From positions 1 to 32,519 of the forward strand of contig JAAYBP010000244.1 in NCBI GenBank assembly GCA_012730075.1: a stretch of DNA of 32,519 nt, read 5' to 3'. A model generated the notes under the pieces. It was not told the origin of the DNA, did no database searches, and saw only the letters and a program-made list of their open reading frames with translations. Made by a program: the position numbers and the translations under genes. Each line of letters begins with the position of its first letter. Position 1 is the first letter of the stretch. This DNA comes from Acidimicrobiales bacterium. Lineage in GTDB: Bacteria; Actinomycetota; Acidimicrobiia; Acidimicrobiales; Iamiaceae. Below are positions 16,594-25,900 of the stretch, piece by piece.

Positions 16594-17402
16594 CGGGCGG
16601 CGGCCGTCCCGCCCACCAGGTCGATCAGGCGTGGATGCAGTTCGGCGTTGGCGGCGATGCCGCTCCCGTTTCCGGGACCGGGCGTGCCGTCGAGCGCGGT
16701 GAACACCCCGCCCGCCTCGGCGATCACGACCGGCATCGGGGCCAGGTCGTACAGCTCGGCGCGGGGGTCGATCATGGCGTCGACCCGGCCGGTCGCGACC
16801 AGGACGTAGCCGTAGCCGTCGCCCCAGGTGCGGATCGACGCGCCCGCGGCCTGGAGGGCGAGGACGGCGGCGTCCGACCACGGGCCGAGGCCGCTGGTCG
16901 AGACGTACGCGAGGGCGGGGTCGCCGGTGCCCGCGACCCGTGTCGGTTCGCCGTTGCAGAACGCGCCGAGACCGCGCCCGGCCCACACGGTCTCGCCCAG
17001 GGCGGGGATGTTGATCGCGCCGACGGCGATGCCGTGCTCGTCCTCGACGGCGAGGAGGTTGCTGTAGAGCGGCACGCCGTGGGTGAAGGCCTTGGTGCCG
17101 TCGATCGGGTCGAGGATCCACCGTCGCCCGCTCGTGCCGGGCTTCTCGGGCTCCTCCTCGCCGAGCACCCCGTCGTCGGGGTGGCGGGCGTCGAGCTCGG
17201 CGCGGATCAGCCGCTCGGCCTCGCGGTCGGCCTGGGTGACCGGGGTGCCGTCGCCCTTGCGGTCGACCGCCAGCTCGTCGTTGCGGAACCAGCGCAGGGT
17301 CGCCTCGCCCGCCATGCGGATCAGCGCGACCGCCTCCTCGACGAGCGCGGGGTCGGCGGGCGGGGCGGGGTCGACGGTCGGTCCGGACATGGTCCGGATC
17401 AT
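16590..17402 (-). CDS. hisN: Histidinol-phosphatase / inositol monophosphatase family enzyme
   Basis: A 270-residue Mg2+-dependent, lithium-sensitive type phosphatase. The metal-binding motifs are present: GEEEPEK (residues 81-87) and WILDPIDGTKAFTHGVPLYSNLLAV, where DPIDGT is the family signature (98-103). The C-terminal substrate region includes TWGDGYGYVLVATGRVD and AELYDLAPMPVVIAEAGGVF, where the second aspartate lies in the usual WD.AP position (here YDLAP). The pattern LDPIDGTK.F..GVPL is typical of the histidinol-phosphatase branch (HisN) of actinobacteria, so histidine biosynthesis is the best guess; no other his genes are nearby. ATG at 17402 was kept; ATG at 17390 is an alternative. 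Confidence 0.85.
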   Translation of the reverse strand: MIRTMSGPTVDPAPPADPALVEEAVALIRMAGEATLRWFRNDELAVDRKGDGTPVTQADREAERLIRAELDARHPDDGVLGEEEPEKPGTSGRRWILDPIDGTKAFTHGVPLYSNLLAVEDEHGIAVGAINIPALGETVWAGRGLGAFCNGEPTRVAGTGDPALAYVSTSGLGPWSDAAVLALQAAGASIRTWGDGYGYVLVATGRVDAMIDPRAELYDLAPMPVVIAEAGGVFTALDGTPGPGNGSGIAANAELHPRLIDLVGGTAAAR

Positions 17403-17445
17403 CGCACGGTGCGCGGCGGGATCCGCAGCCGGACCCGGCGGGCGG

Positions 17446-18912
17446 TCAGGCGAAGCGGGCCTTGTACTCGGCGCCGACGCGGATCATGCCGATCATCGCC
17501 TGGGTGGACTCGCCGGCGTCGAGGAGGCCCAGCCAGACCTCGCGCTCGGTGGTGCTCGGCGTGCGGACGAGCATCACGCCGTGGGTCCCGATCACGTGCA
17601 TGAGGTTGCGCAGGCGGTTCTGGTTCTCCGGCGACTGGCTGAAGTGGATCAGCACCTTGCCCCGGGTGGTCCCGGAGGCCAGCGCCGCCAGCCAGTACTC
17701 GCGCCCGGCGCCCTCGGCGTTGCGGCCGAGGACGTTCTGGTACACGCGGTCGACGAACTCGGCGTCGGTGAGCGAGCCGTACCGGGACGTGAACTCGGGC
17801 GCCCTGGTGAACTGCTGGCCGATGCGGTCGAGCGTCCACCCGTTCCGGCGCCGGTCGAGCCAGTAGACCAAGCCACCGGAGTCGGGCAGGCGGTCGTAGG
17901 CGGCGAGGTACACGCGGGCGACGGCCTGGGTCACCGAGTCGCACTCGGCGGACTCGAGCAGGTGCGCCGCCAGCCGGTCGGGGCTCCACGCGCCGCTGTT
18001 CAGCAGGTCGCCGTAGTAGGACAGGTCGGCGGCGGACGGCGAGCGGCCCAGGAAGTCGCGGTACTGGGCGTTGACGAACGCGGTGGCGGTGGTCCACGGC
18101 GCGAACACGGCCGGGTCGACCTGCGGACGCTCGGCGGCGGGGGCCGCGTTCTGGAGCGAGACCCGCGGGTTGACCGACGCGGACGACCAGAGCCGCTGGG
18201 TCTCGCTCGAGAACGTGCCGGTGGCCGGCTTGCGGATCTCGAAGTGGAGGTGGGAGCCGGACCCCTCGGCGTTGCCGCTGTCACCGCAGTAGGCGACGAG
18301 CTCGCCCCGCAGCACCCGCACGCCGCGGGCGGCGGACTCGTTGCCGACGTACTGGCGCAGCTTCGGCGCCCACGCGTACTGGGCCAGGTTGCTGGCGTCG
18401 TCGGTGCCGGGCCGGTCGTTGTTGATGTGCAGGTAGCAGTAGAACCAACCGTCGTCGCCCTGGATGTAGAGCGAGTTGCCCGACGCCCGGTGCCGGAACT
18501 CGACGATGCGACCGTCGACGACCGACAGCAGCTTGGTCATCTTGGGGGCCATGAGGTCCTCGCCCTGGTGGGGGCGGGTGCACCCGCTGCGGCAGGCGCC
18601 GTAGGTGTCCTGGGTGCGCGTCCAGCTCGTGGCGTTGTTGGGGAAGACCGGGAACATGATCCCGCGGTCGGGGCTCTCGGTGAGGGTGGTGCCGAACGCG
18701 TCGGTGCCGGGCAGGTCGGTGGGCGCGGGGTGGAGCGGCTCGGCCAGCGAGAAGTCCGTCGACCGCCCGCCGTCGGGACCGGTCGGGTCCTGCGCGCCGA
18801 CCGGCCACGAGGTGACGAGGAGCGCTCCACCGGCGGCCGCGCCTCCGATGATCACCCGGCGCCGGGACAGGGACCGGAGGGCGGGTGGGGCGGCGGGGCC
18901 GGGGCGGGACAT
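17446..18912 (-). CDS. Tat-exported M23 metallopeptidase with DUF4214 repeats
   Basis: A 488-residue exported protein. The N-terminus has a twin-arginine signal (LSRRRVIIGGAAAGGALLVTSWPVGA, written here as SRRRVII then a hydrophobic stretch to about residue 40). The LytM/M23 peptidase domain (about 85-228) has the zinc motifs H-x3-D (H115, D119 in HQGED) and HLH (221-223). H162 lies in YLHIN between them. From about residue 277 three DUF4214 units follow, each with a pattern like YRDFLGRSPSAADLSYYGDLL, YLAAYDRLPDSGGLVYWLD and YQNVLGRNAEGAGREYWLA. The protein probably cleaves peptidoglycan cross-links and uses DUF4214 for surface or matrix binding. Cysteines C107/C111 could form a disulfide. 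The 5' leader has a strong inverted repeat. Confidence 0.88.
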   Translation of the reverse strand: MSRPGPAAPPALRSLSRRRVIIGGAAAGGALLVTSWPVGAQDPTGPDGGRSTDFSLAEPLHPAPTDLPGTDAFGTTLTESPDRGIMFPVFPNNATSWTRTQDTYGACRSGCTRPHQGEDLMAPKMTKLLSVVDGRIVEFRHRASGNSLYIQGDDGWFYCYLHINNDRPGTDDASNLAQYAWAPKLRQYVGNESAARGVRVLRGELVAYCGDSGNAEGSGSHLHFEIRKPATGTFSSETQRLWSSASVNPRVSLQNAAPAAERPQVDPAVFAPWTTATAFVNAQYRDFLGRSPSAADLSYYGDLLNSGAWSPDRLAAHLLESAECDSVTQAVARVYLAAYDRLPDSGGLVYWLDRRRNGWTLDRIGQQFTRAPEFTSRYGSLTDAEFVDRVYQNVLGRNAEGAGREYWLAALASGTTRGKVLIHFSQSPENQNRLRNLMHVIGTHGVMLVRTPSTTEREVWLGLLDAGESTQAMIGMIRVGAEYKARFA

Positions 18913-18955
18913 CGGTGGGGGTCCTTCGGGGGCTCGGGGAGGGGCGACGGCGGTG

Positions 18956-19002
18956 ACTACGGCCCCGGCGGGCGGCTCGACGCCCCGCTTCCCGGCCGTA
19001 GT
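18956..19002 (-). promoter_or_regulatory. Structured leader of the M23 peptidase gene
   Basis: ACTACGGCC (18956-18964) and GGCCGTAGT (18994-19002) are perfect 9-base inverted arms. The 29-nt interior can fold further (CCGG/CCGG and GGGCG/CGCCC). The structure would end 44 nt before the M23 ATG. It may be a cis-regulatory RNA or an operator between the divergent M23 and Fur genes. No known riboswitch consensus was recognised. Confidence 0.45.
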
Positions 19003-19097
19003 GTTGCATTCAGGTTACGACGCGGCACTCCGCCGCGGAAGTCGCGATCCGGACCCGTCCGCCGCTTCTCACCCGTTCTCATTCGGACGGGCGCCGC

Positions 19098-19103
19098 TAG
19101 GGT
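19098..19103 (+). promoter_or_regulatory. -10 box for a probably leaderless Fur-family mRNA
   Basis: TAGGGT ends 7 nt before the ATG at 19111. A weak -35-like TTCTCA lies 16 bp upstream (19076-19081). Initiation at or next to the ATG is inferred; the GGGGG before the ATG could also act as a weak ribosome binding site. Confidence 0.4.
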
Positions 19104-19110
19104 GCGGGGG

Positions 19111-19569
19111 ATGGATCCGGCCACCCTCACCCCATCGGCCGCCGACCTCGACCTTGAAGTCAGGCGTCGGGTGGTGGCGGCGGGCCAGCGCTACACCGCG
19201 AACCGCCAGGCGATCGTGGGGATCCTCGCCGGTGCCGACCGGCCCCTCACCACCGCCGAGGTCGTCGCGCGCAGCGAGGGCCTGGCGCAGAGCTCGGTGT
19301 ACCGCAACCTGAGCGTCATGGAGTCGGCCGGCGCGGTCGTCCGCGTCGCCGGGGGCGACGACTTCGCCCGCTACGAGCTGGCTGAGGACCTCGCTGGGCA
19401 CCACCACCACCTGATCTGCACCCGATGCGGGCAGGTCGAGGACTTCACCGTGCCGACCGGCGTCGAGGCCCGCCTCGAGGCCGCGCTCGGCGAGGCGGCC
19501 GCCGACGCCGGGTTCGAGGTCGACCTCCACCGGCTCGACCTCGTCGGCCGCTGCGCCGAGTGCCGGTGA
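19111..19569 (+). CDS. Fur-family metal-responsive repressor
   Basis: A 152-residue Fur-superfamily regulator. The winged-helix DNA-binding domain covers residues 15-85 (RYTANRQAIVGILAGADRPLTTAEV and AQSSVYRNLSVMESAGAV, the recognition helix). The dimerisation domain has the metal-binding HHHHLICTRC stretch (H97-H100, C103, C106) and a second structural zinc pair C148-x2-C151 in RCAEC. The pattern without an extra N-terminal arm resembles Zur or Fur; metal specificity cannot be set by eye. The start ATG at 19111 follows a TAGGGT box by 7 nt. The stop overlaps the prfC GTG (GTGA), an unusual partner. Confidence 0.9.
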   Translation: MDPATLTPSAADLDLEVRRRVVAAGQRYTANRQAIVGILAGADRPLTTAEVVARSEGLAQSSVYRNLSVMESAGAVVRVAGGDDFARYELAEDLAGHHHHLICTRCGQVEDFTVPTGVEARLEAALGEAAADAGFEVDLHRLDLVGRCAECR

Positions 19570-21164
19570 CCGGGCCGGTCCCGGAGGCGCCGGCGGAGGC
19601 CGCCCGTCGACGCACCTTCGCCATCATCAGCCACCCCGACGCCGGCAAGACCACGCTCACCGAGAAGTTCCTGCTCTACGGCGGGGCGCTGACCACCGGC
19701 GCGGGCGCGGTCAAGGCGCGAGAGGGACGCCGGGCGGTCACGTCGGACTGGATGGACATGGAGCGCGAGCGGGGGATCTCCATCACGAGCACGGTGCTCC
19801 AGTTCCCGTACCGGGACGCGGTCGTCAACCTGCTCGACACCCCCGGCCACCGGGACTTCTCCGAGGACACCTACCGGGTGCTGGCCGTCGCCGACGCGGC
19901 CGTGATGGTGCTCGACGCGGCGAAGGGCATCGAGCCCCAGACGCTGAAGCTGTTCGAGGTGTGCCGCGAGCGGGAGCTGCCGCTCGTCACGTTCATCAAC
20001 AAGTGGGACCGGCCCGGCCGCGATCCCCTGGAGGTGATCGACGAGGTCGAGGCGCGCATCGGCGTCGTCCCGACGCCGGTCACCTGGCCGGTCGGCATCG
20101 CGGGCGACTTCCGGGGCGTGGTCGACCGGCGGTCGGGTGACTACGTCCGGTTCACCCGTGTCGCCCGCGGCGCCACCGAGGCCCCAGAGGAGGTGCTCGA
20201 CGCCGACGCGGCCGCCGCCACCGAGGGCGACGCGTGGGCCACCGCGGCCGACGAGCTGGCGCTGCTCGGGGAGGTCGGCGCCGACCACGACCAGGAGCTG
20301 TTCCTCGCGGGGGAGACGTCGCCGACGTTCTTCGGCTCGGCGCTAACCAACTTCGGCGTCCGGCTGCTGCTCGACGCGGTCGTCGACCTCGCCCCGGCGC
20401 CGACCGCCCGGCTCGACGAGGCCGACAAGCCGCGGCCGCTCGACGCCCCGTTCTCGGGCTTCGTGTTCAAGGTGCAGGCCAACATGGACAAGGCGCACCG
20501 CGACCGCATCGCGTACCTAAGGGTGTGCTCGGGTCGCTTCGAACGGGGGATGGTCGTCACCCACGCCCGCACCCACAAGCCGTTCGCGACCAAGTACGCC
20601 CACTCGGTCTTCGGTCAGGAACGCGAGACGGTCGAGGTCGCCTGGCCGGGCGACGTCGTCGGCCTCGTCAACGCGAACGACGTGCGGGTGGGCGACACGC
20701 TGTACGTCGACGAGCGGGTCGAGTTCGCGACGATCCCGAGCTTCGCCCCCGAGCAGTTCGCGGTGGTGCGGGTGCGGGACACGGCCAAGGCGAAGCAGTT
20801 CCGTCGGGGCGTCACCCAGCTCGACGAGGAGGGCGTGGTGCAGGTGCTGCGCGACCTCGACCTCGGCGACCAGGCGCCGGTGCTGGCCGCGGTCGGGCCG
20901 ATGCAGTTCGAGGTGGCGGTGCACCGGCTGGAGACCGAGTTCGGGGCGCCGGTCGAGCTGTCGCCGACCGCCTACACCGTCGCCCGAGTCACCGACGTCG
21001 ACAGCACCCCGACGCTGCGGAGCATGAAGGGTGTCACGGTGCTCGAACGGGCCGACGGCACCCGGCTCGCCCTGTTCGAGAGCCGCTTCTGGCTCGATCG
21101 GGTGGCCGCCGAGCAGCCCGAGCTCCGCCTCGAACCGCTCGTCGGCAACGAGCTGGCGGGCTGA
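19566..21164 (+). CDS. prfC: Peptide chain release factor 3 (RF3)
   Basis: A 532-residue translational GTPase that recycles RF1/RF2 after stop-codon recognition. The GTP-binding motifs are HPDAGKTT (23-30), DTPGH (91-95) and NKWD (145-148). SDWMDMERERGISI (60-73) is the RF3 signature that separates it from EF-G. Domain II (FSGFVFKVQANMDKAHRDRIAYLR) and the C-terminal domain (VLAAVGPMQFEVAVHRLETEFGAPV) are complete and of normal length. The start GTG overlaps the Fur-family stop. It lacks its own clear ribosome binding site, so translation is probably coupled to the regulator. Confidence 0.95.
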   Translation: MTGPVPEAPAEAARRRTFAIISHPDAGKTTLTEKFLLYGGALTTGAGAVKAREGRRAVTSDWMDMERERGISITSTVLQFPYRDAVVNLLDTPGHRDFSEDTYRVLAVADAAVMVLDAAKGIEPQTLKLFEVCRERELPLVTFINKWDRPGRDPLEVIDEVEARIGVVPTPVTWPVGIAGDFRGVVDRRSGDYVRFTRVARGATEAPEEVLDADAAAATEGDAWATAADELALLGEVGADHDQELFLAGETSPTFFGSALTNFGVRLLLDAVVDLAPAPTARLDEADKPRPLDAPFSGFVFKVQANMDKAHRDRIAYLRVCSGRFERGMVVTHARTHKPFATKYAHSVFGQERETVEVAWPGDVVGLVNANDVRVGDTLYVDERVEFATIPSFAPEQFAVVRVRDTAKAKQFRRGVTQLDEEGVVQVLRDLDLGDQAPVLAAVGPMQFEVAVHRLETEFGAPVELSPTAYTVARVTDVDSTPTLRSMKGVTVLERADGTRLALFESRFWLDRVAAEQPELRLEPLVGNELAG

Positions 21165-21181
21165 GCCGATCAGCGGCTAGC
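21160..21181. terminator. Bidirectional hairpin between prfC and the DUF1003 gene
   Basis: AGCCG (21164-21168) and CGGCT (21174-21178) form a stem around ATCAG, extended by GCT/AGC past a one-base bulge. It overlaps the prfC stop and the stop of the opposing gene. This is the only structure seen in the 12-bp convergent gap. Confidence 0.4.
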
Positions 21182-21677
21182 GGTCGTCGGCCTCGACGGC
21201 GTCGAGCCGGCCCTCCAGGCGTTCGAGGGCGCCGGTGACGCGGTCGACCGCCTCGCGGAGGTCGGACGCGGTGACGACGTCGCGGAGGGCGATGCGCACC
21301 GACGCCAGCTCGCGGGCGAGGTACTCGGTGTCGGCCTGGGTGCGGGCGTTCACCTCGCGGTCGCGCTCGGCCTGGTGCCGGTCCCGTTCGTCCTGACGGT
21401 TCTGGGCCAGCAGGATCAGCGGCGCCGCGTAGGCCGCCTGGGTGGAGAAGGCCAGGTTGAGGAGGATGAACGGGTACGGGTCCCAGCGCAGTGCGACGAC
21501 GCCGATGTTGATGACGATCCAGACGATGACCACGACCGTCTGGCCGGCGAGGAAGCGGCCGGTGCCGAGGAAGCGGGCGATCGACTCGGAGAACCGTCCG
21601 AACGCCTCGGGGTCGTAGAAGCCGCTCCACTCCAGCCCCCGGCGGGGGCGGGACAGATCGGTGCGCCGGCGGGCCAC
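21177..21677 (-). CDS. DUF1003 membrane protein
   Basis: A 166-residue protein of the DUF1003 family. Two membrane helices (GQTVVVIVWIVINIGVVAL and FILLNLAFSTQAAYAAPLILLAQ) flank the family signature YPFILLNLAFSTQAAYAAPLIL, followed by QNRQDERDR. The C-terminus is a long charged coiled coil (from about 105 to 163). The family commonly sits next to MgtE-N/CBS proteins in actinobacteria, as here; the upstream gene stops only 1 nt before this GTG (TGACGTG). A function linked to cation or magnesium homeostasis is inferred from this pairing; biochemical activity is not established. Confidence 0.9.
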   Translation of the reverse strand: MARRRTDLSRPRRGLEWSGFYDPEAFGRFSESIARFLGTGRFLAGQTVVVIVWIVINIGVVALRWDPYPFILLNLAFSTQAAYAAPLILLAQNRQDERDRHQAERDREVNARTQADTEYLARELASVRIALRDVVTASDLREAVDRVTGALERLEGRLDAVEADDR

Positions 21678-21678
21678 G

Positions 21679-22893
21679 TCAGGTCACCGGGTCGGCGCGA
21701 CGCCGGTGGCGCCGCCAGTCGTCGGGCAGCACGTGGTCGAGCACGTCGTCGACCGTCACCGCGCCGACCAGGCGGCGGGCCGGGTCGCACACCGGAACGG
21801 CGAGGGAGTCGTAGGTGGCGAGCCGCTCGGCGACCTCGCGCAGCGGCATGTCGGGGTGGACGGGCTCGGGGTCGAGGAAGGCGCACTCGTCGAGCCGGGT
21901 GCCGGGCTGCTCGCGGAGCAGCCGCTGGAACGGCACGCTGCCGATGAAGCGGCCGGTCGGCGTCGAGGTGGGCGGCTCGACGACGAAGACCTGGGCCGCC
22001 AGCTCGGCGGGCAGCTCGGGTACCCGTACGGTGGCGAGCGCCTCGGCGACGGTGGTCGACCCGGTGAGGATCACCGGCTCGGGGGTCATCAGGCCTCCGG
22101 CGGTGTTCTCGCCGTAGGCGAGTAGGCGGCGCAGCGGCGTGGAGTCGGCCGGCTCCATCGCCTCGAGCAGCCGCTGGCGCTCGGCCTCGGGCAGCCAACC
22201 CAGGAGGTCGGCGGCGTCGTCGGGCTCCATCTCCTCGAGGACGTGGGCGGCGCGGGCGAGGTCGAGGCCCTGGATCATGCGGATCTGCTCGTCCTCGGGC
22301 AGCTCCTCGAGGACGTCGGCGAGCCGGTCGTCCTCCATCAGCTCCGCCAGGCGGCGCCGCTTCGCCGGGGGCAGGGACCGGATGCGCTCGGCCACGTCGG
22401 ACTGGTGCATCTCGCGCAGCTCGGCGACCTCGGCGTACTCGGGACCGACGTCGAAGTGGGCGGCGACGTCGCCCCACTCGACGACCCGGGTACGGCGGCG
22501 ACGCAACGGACTCCGCCCACCGAGCGCCACCGCGACCACGAACCAGTCGCCGGTGCGGGGGGACTCCTCGATCGCGGTGTCGATCACGTAGTCGTCGCCC
22601 ACGCGCGTACCGACGACGTCGGCCACCGCGAGCTTCTCGCCCTCGCGCTGCTGGAACGGGTGGACGTCGATCGTCCCCGATCGCAGGCGCACCCCGGTGG
22701 TGTCGATCGTGGCGACCCGCGCCTCGTTCACGAAGATCCGGCGCCGGTCGACCGAGGCCACGAAGCCGAGCACCCGCGCCGGGGCGGAACCCGACGGGAC
22801 GGTCACGACGTCGTCGACGCGCCCGATGCCGTGGCCGCCCGAGTCGAGCAGCGGTAGCCGCACCAGTCGGGACACGAAGATGGGGCCGGGCAC
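21679..22893 (-). CDS. MgtE N-domain / CBS-pair protein without a transporter domain
   Basis: A 404-residue cytoplasmic protein. The first about 150 residues look like PRC-barrel-type beta domains (GRVDDVVTV, RVLGFVASVDRRRIFVNEA). A MgtE N-domain follows (about 180-270) with superhelical repeats such as LADVLEELPEDEQIRMI and AAHVLEEMEPDDAADLLGWLPEAE. A pair of CBS domains follows (MTPEPVILTGSTTVAEAL and LVGAVTVDDVLDHVLPDD). The five-helix channel domain of MgtE is absent, as in similar actinobacterial proteins. It is probably a Mg2+- or nucleotide-sensing module that acts with the DUF1003 protein encoded immediately after it. The GTG start has TAGCGT 6 nt upstream and no ribosome binding site, so it is probably leaderless. 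Confidence 0.88.
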   Translation of the reverse strand: MPGPIFVSRLVRLPLLDSGGHGIGRVDDVVTVPSGSAPARVLGFVASVDRRRIFVNEARVATIDTTGVRLRSGTIDVHPFQQREGEKLAVADVVGTRVGDDYVIDTAIEESPRTGDWFVVAVALGGRSPLRRRRTRVVEWGDVAAHFDVGPEYAEVAELREMHQSDVAERIRSLPPAKRRRLAELMEDDRLADVLEELPEDEQIRMIQGLDLARAAHVLEEMEPDDAADLLGWLPEAERQRLLEAMEPADSTPLRRLLAYGENTAGGLMTPEPVILTGSTTVAEALATVRVPELPAELAAQVFVVEPPTSTPTGRFIGSVPFQRLLREQPGTRLDECAFLDPEPVHPDMPLREVAERLATYDSLAVPVCDPARRLVGAVTVDDVLDHVLPDDWRRHRRRADPVT

Positions 22894-22899
22894 GCGGTC

Positions 22900-22905
22900 A
22901 CGCTA
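22900..22905 (-). promoter_or_regulatory. -10 box for the MgtE-N/CBS gene (probably leaderless)
   Basis: TAGCGT on the minus strand ends 6 nt before the GTG at 22893, with no ribosome binding site between. The same hexamer serves as the candidate -10 of rpmH. Confidence 0.4.
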
Positions 22906-22966
22906 CCGCCCGGTCCGCGCCCGCCCGGGGCTCGTCGGGGGAGGGCCGCCGGCGGCGTCCGGGGCG

Positions 22967-25900
22967 TCAGGGCCGGTTGACGTCGTCGTCGACGGCGCTG
23001 CCGGACCCGCCGGCCGCGTCGTCGTCGGGCAGCTCGAAGCCGCCGCCGGCGAGGTTGTTCTCGAGCATCTCGGTGAAGACCTCGGAGGTGACCGGCGGCG
23101 AGAACCAGAAGCCCTGCCCGAGGTCGCAGCCCATCCGGCGCAGCACGTTGATCTGCTCCTGGGTCTCGATGCCCTCGGCGACGGTGTGCACGCCAAGGCG
23201 ACGCGACAGGGCGACGATGGCCTCCAGCACCGGCGTGGCCTCCCCGCCGACGATGCCGGCGACGAAGCTGCGGTCGACCTTGAGCACGTCGACGGGCAGG
23301 TCGTCGACGTAGCGGAGCGACGAGTAGCCCACACCGAAGTCGTCGAGCGCGATCTGCACGCCGAGCGCCTTGAGGGCGGTGAGGCGGCTGCGGTCGGTCT
23401 CCATGTGGTCGATGACGACCGTCTCGGTGATCTCGAGGGTGAGGGTGGAGGGGTCGAGCGCGAACTGGTCGACGACGCCGCGCACCGAGTCGATGATCGA
23501 CGCCTGCTCGAGCTGGCGCACCGACAGGTTCACGCTCATCGACAGGGCGGCGTCGCCGGGGAGGCTGAGCTGCCAGGTGCGGAGCTGCTGGCACGCCTCC
23601 TCCAGCACCCACTGGCCGAGCTGCACGATGAGCCCGGTCTCCTCGGCGATGCTGATGAAGGCGTCGGGCGAGAGGCGTCCCCGGCGGGGGTGGTCCCAGC
23701 GGACGAGCGCCTCGGCGCCGGTGATGCGGCCGGTCTCGAGGGCCACGACCGGCTGGTAGACGAGGGCGAGCTGGCCGGAGGTGATGGCGCGGGCGAGGTC
23801 GGCCTTGAGCTCGAGGCGTTCGAACGCGGTGACGTGCATCGCCTCCTCGAACAGCTCGACTCGGTCCTTGCCCCGCTCCTTGGCCAGGTACATCGCCATG
23901 TCGGCGTTGCGCAGGACGACCTCGGGCGTCGTGCCCTGGTCGCCGACCGCGGCGATGCCGATCGACGCGGTGACGACGATCTCCCAGCCGTTGATGTCGA
24001 ACGGCGAGCGCAGCTCGTGGAGGAGGCGGAGCGCCACGCCGACCGGGCCGAGGTCGTCCTCGGTGGGCCGGACCAGCACCGCGAACTCGTCGCCGCCGAG
24101 GCGGGCGGGCGTGGCCTCCGGCGGGAGGCTGGCGGTGAGCCGCTGGGCGACCGCGACCAGCAGCTCGTCACCGACGGCGTGCCCGAGGCTGTCGTTGACG
24201 GTCTTGAAGTCGTCGAGGTCGATGAAGAGCACGCAGGCCGAGCCGCCGTCGGCGACGGCGGTCTCCTCGACGAGCCGGGCGAAGTGGCTGCGGTTGGGGA
24301 GGCCGGTGAGCGAGTCGTGGTCGGCCTGGTGGCGGAGGGACGATTCGAGCTGCTTGCGCAGGGTGACGTCGCGGGCGTTGAGCACGACGCCCTGCACCGC
24401 GGGGTCGTGGCGGAGGTCGGTGACCGTGACGTCGAGGATGCGCGACGAGCCGTCCATGGCGATCGCGCGCAGCTCGAGGCTCTCGTCGATCAGGTCGCCC
24501 GCGGCGACGCGCAGGGCGCCGGTGAGGATCCGCTCGACCGACTGGCGCTCGTCGGAGGCGATCACCGCGGTCGCCGGCGTGTCGAGGAGCTGCTCGGGGC
24601 GGTAGCCGAGCAGGCGGGTGATCGCGGGCGACACGTAGGTGAACCGCCCCCAGTCGTCGATGACGGCGACGACGTCGGACACGTTCTGCACCAGGGCGCG
24701 GAACCGGGCCTCGCTGCGGTACAGGCGGACCTCGGCGTCCTTGCGGTCGGTGACCTCGCGGCAGTTGAGGATGACGCCCTCGAGCTCGGGGTCGTCGGTG
24801 AGGTCGCGGGCGACCGCCTCGAACCAGCGGTGGTGGCCGTCGGCGTGGCGCAACCGGACCTCGATGGGCGGGGTGAACGTGCTCGCCGCGGACCGCTCGA
24901 TCAGGCCGTCGAGCAGTTCGAGGTCGTCGTCGGTGAGGTCGGCCAGCGGGCGGCCGATCAGGTCGAACGCGGTCCGCCCCAGCAGGCGCCGGACGGCGGG
25001 GGTGATGAAGGAGATCGTGCCGTCGGGGGCGACCACGAGGATCAGGTCCGACGAGTTCTCGATCATCACGCGGAAGCGCCGCTCGGTGCGCGTGCGCTGG
25101 AGCGTCTCGGCGAGCTGGGCGCTGTCGACCGCGAGGGCGAGGTTGGTCTCGAGCGTGCTCAGGGCCCGGCGGACCGGCTGGGGGAGGGCGGTCTCGGACT
25201 CGACCTGGATCGCCAGATCCGGCTCGTCGGGGCGGCCGAGCTTCACCCGGGCGACGCGGGTGTCGCGGATCGCCGGTGCCGGCTCGCCTTCGTCCTCCGC
25301 GCCACCGGCGACCCGGATCGCCGCGCCGGTGCGGTCGACCAGGAGGCCGACCGCGTCGTAGGCGGCGGCCTCCAACGAGGGGCGGTCGGCGGCGAGCAGG
25401 AGGCGGTCCGACGCCTGCCGGAGCGTGTGCTCGAGGCGGGCCGCCTCGGATCCCGCCCGGATCATCAGGGTGAGGCGGGCGAGCACCAGACCGGTGACGA
25501 CGGCGGCACCCAACGCCATGACGATCAGGTCGTCGCGTCGTCCGGTGCGGGCGATGACGATCAGGGTCGCGGGAGCGACGAGCAGCGCGGCCGAGAGGAT
25601 CGCGAAGCGGGCGGTGCCGACCTCGGCGGGCGGGTCGGGGTCGCGGTCGAGCAGCAGCGGCAGGCTCGGGTGGAGGAGGGCGGCGCCCATGCACGCGTAC
25701 ACGATCGGCGACAGGATGATCGAGGCGTCGGGTGCGACGCGGGCGGTCAGGTCGGCGGCGACGAAGGCGAGGATCCCGGCGCCCAGGAGGTACCACGCCG
25801 GGGCCTTGGCACCGGGCCCGATGGCGAGGCGCGCCCCGACCACCATCACCGCCGCGCTCAACAGGATGAAGACCCCGCTCGTGATGGTGGCGAGGACCGA

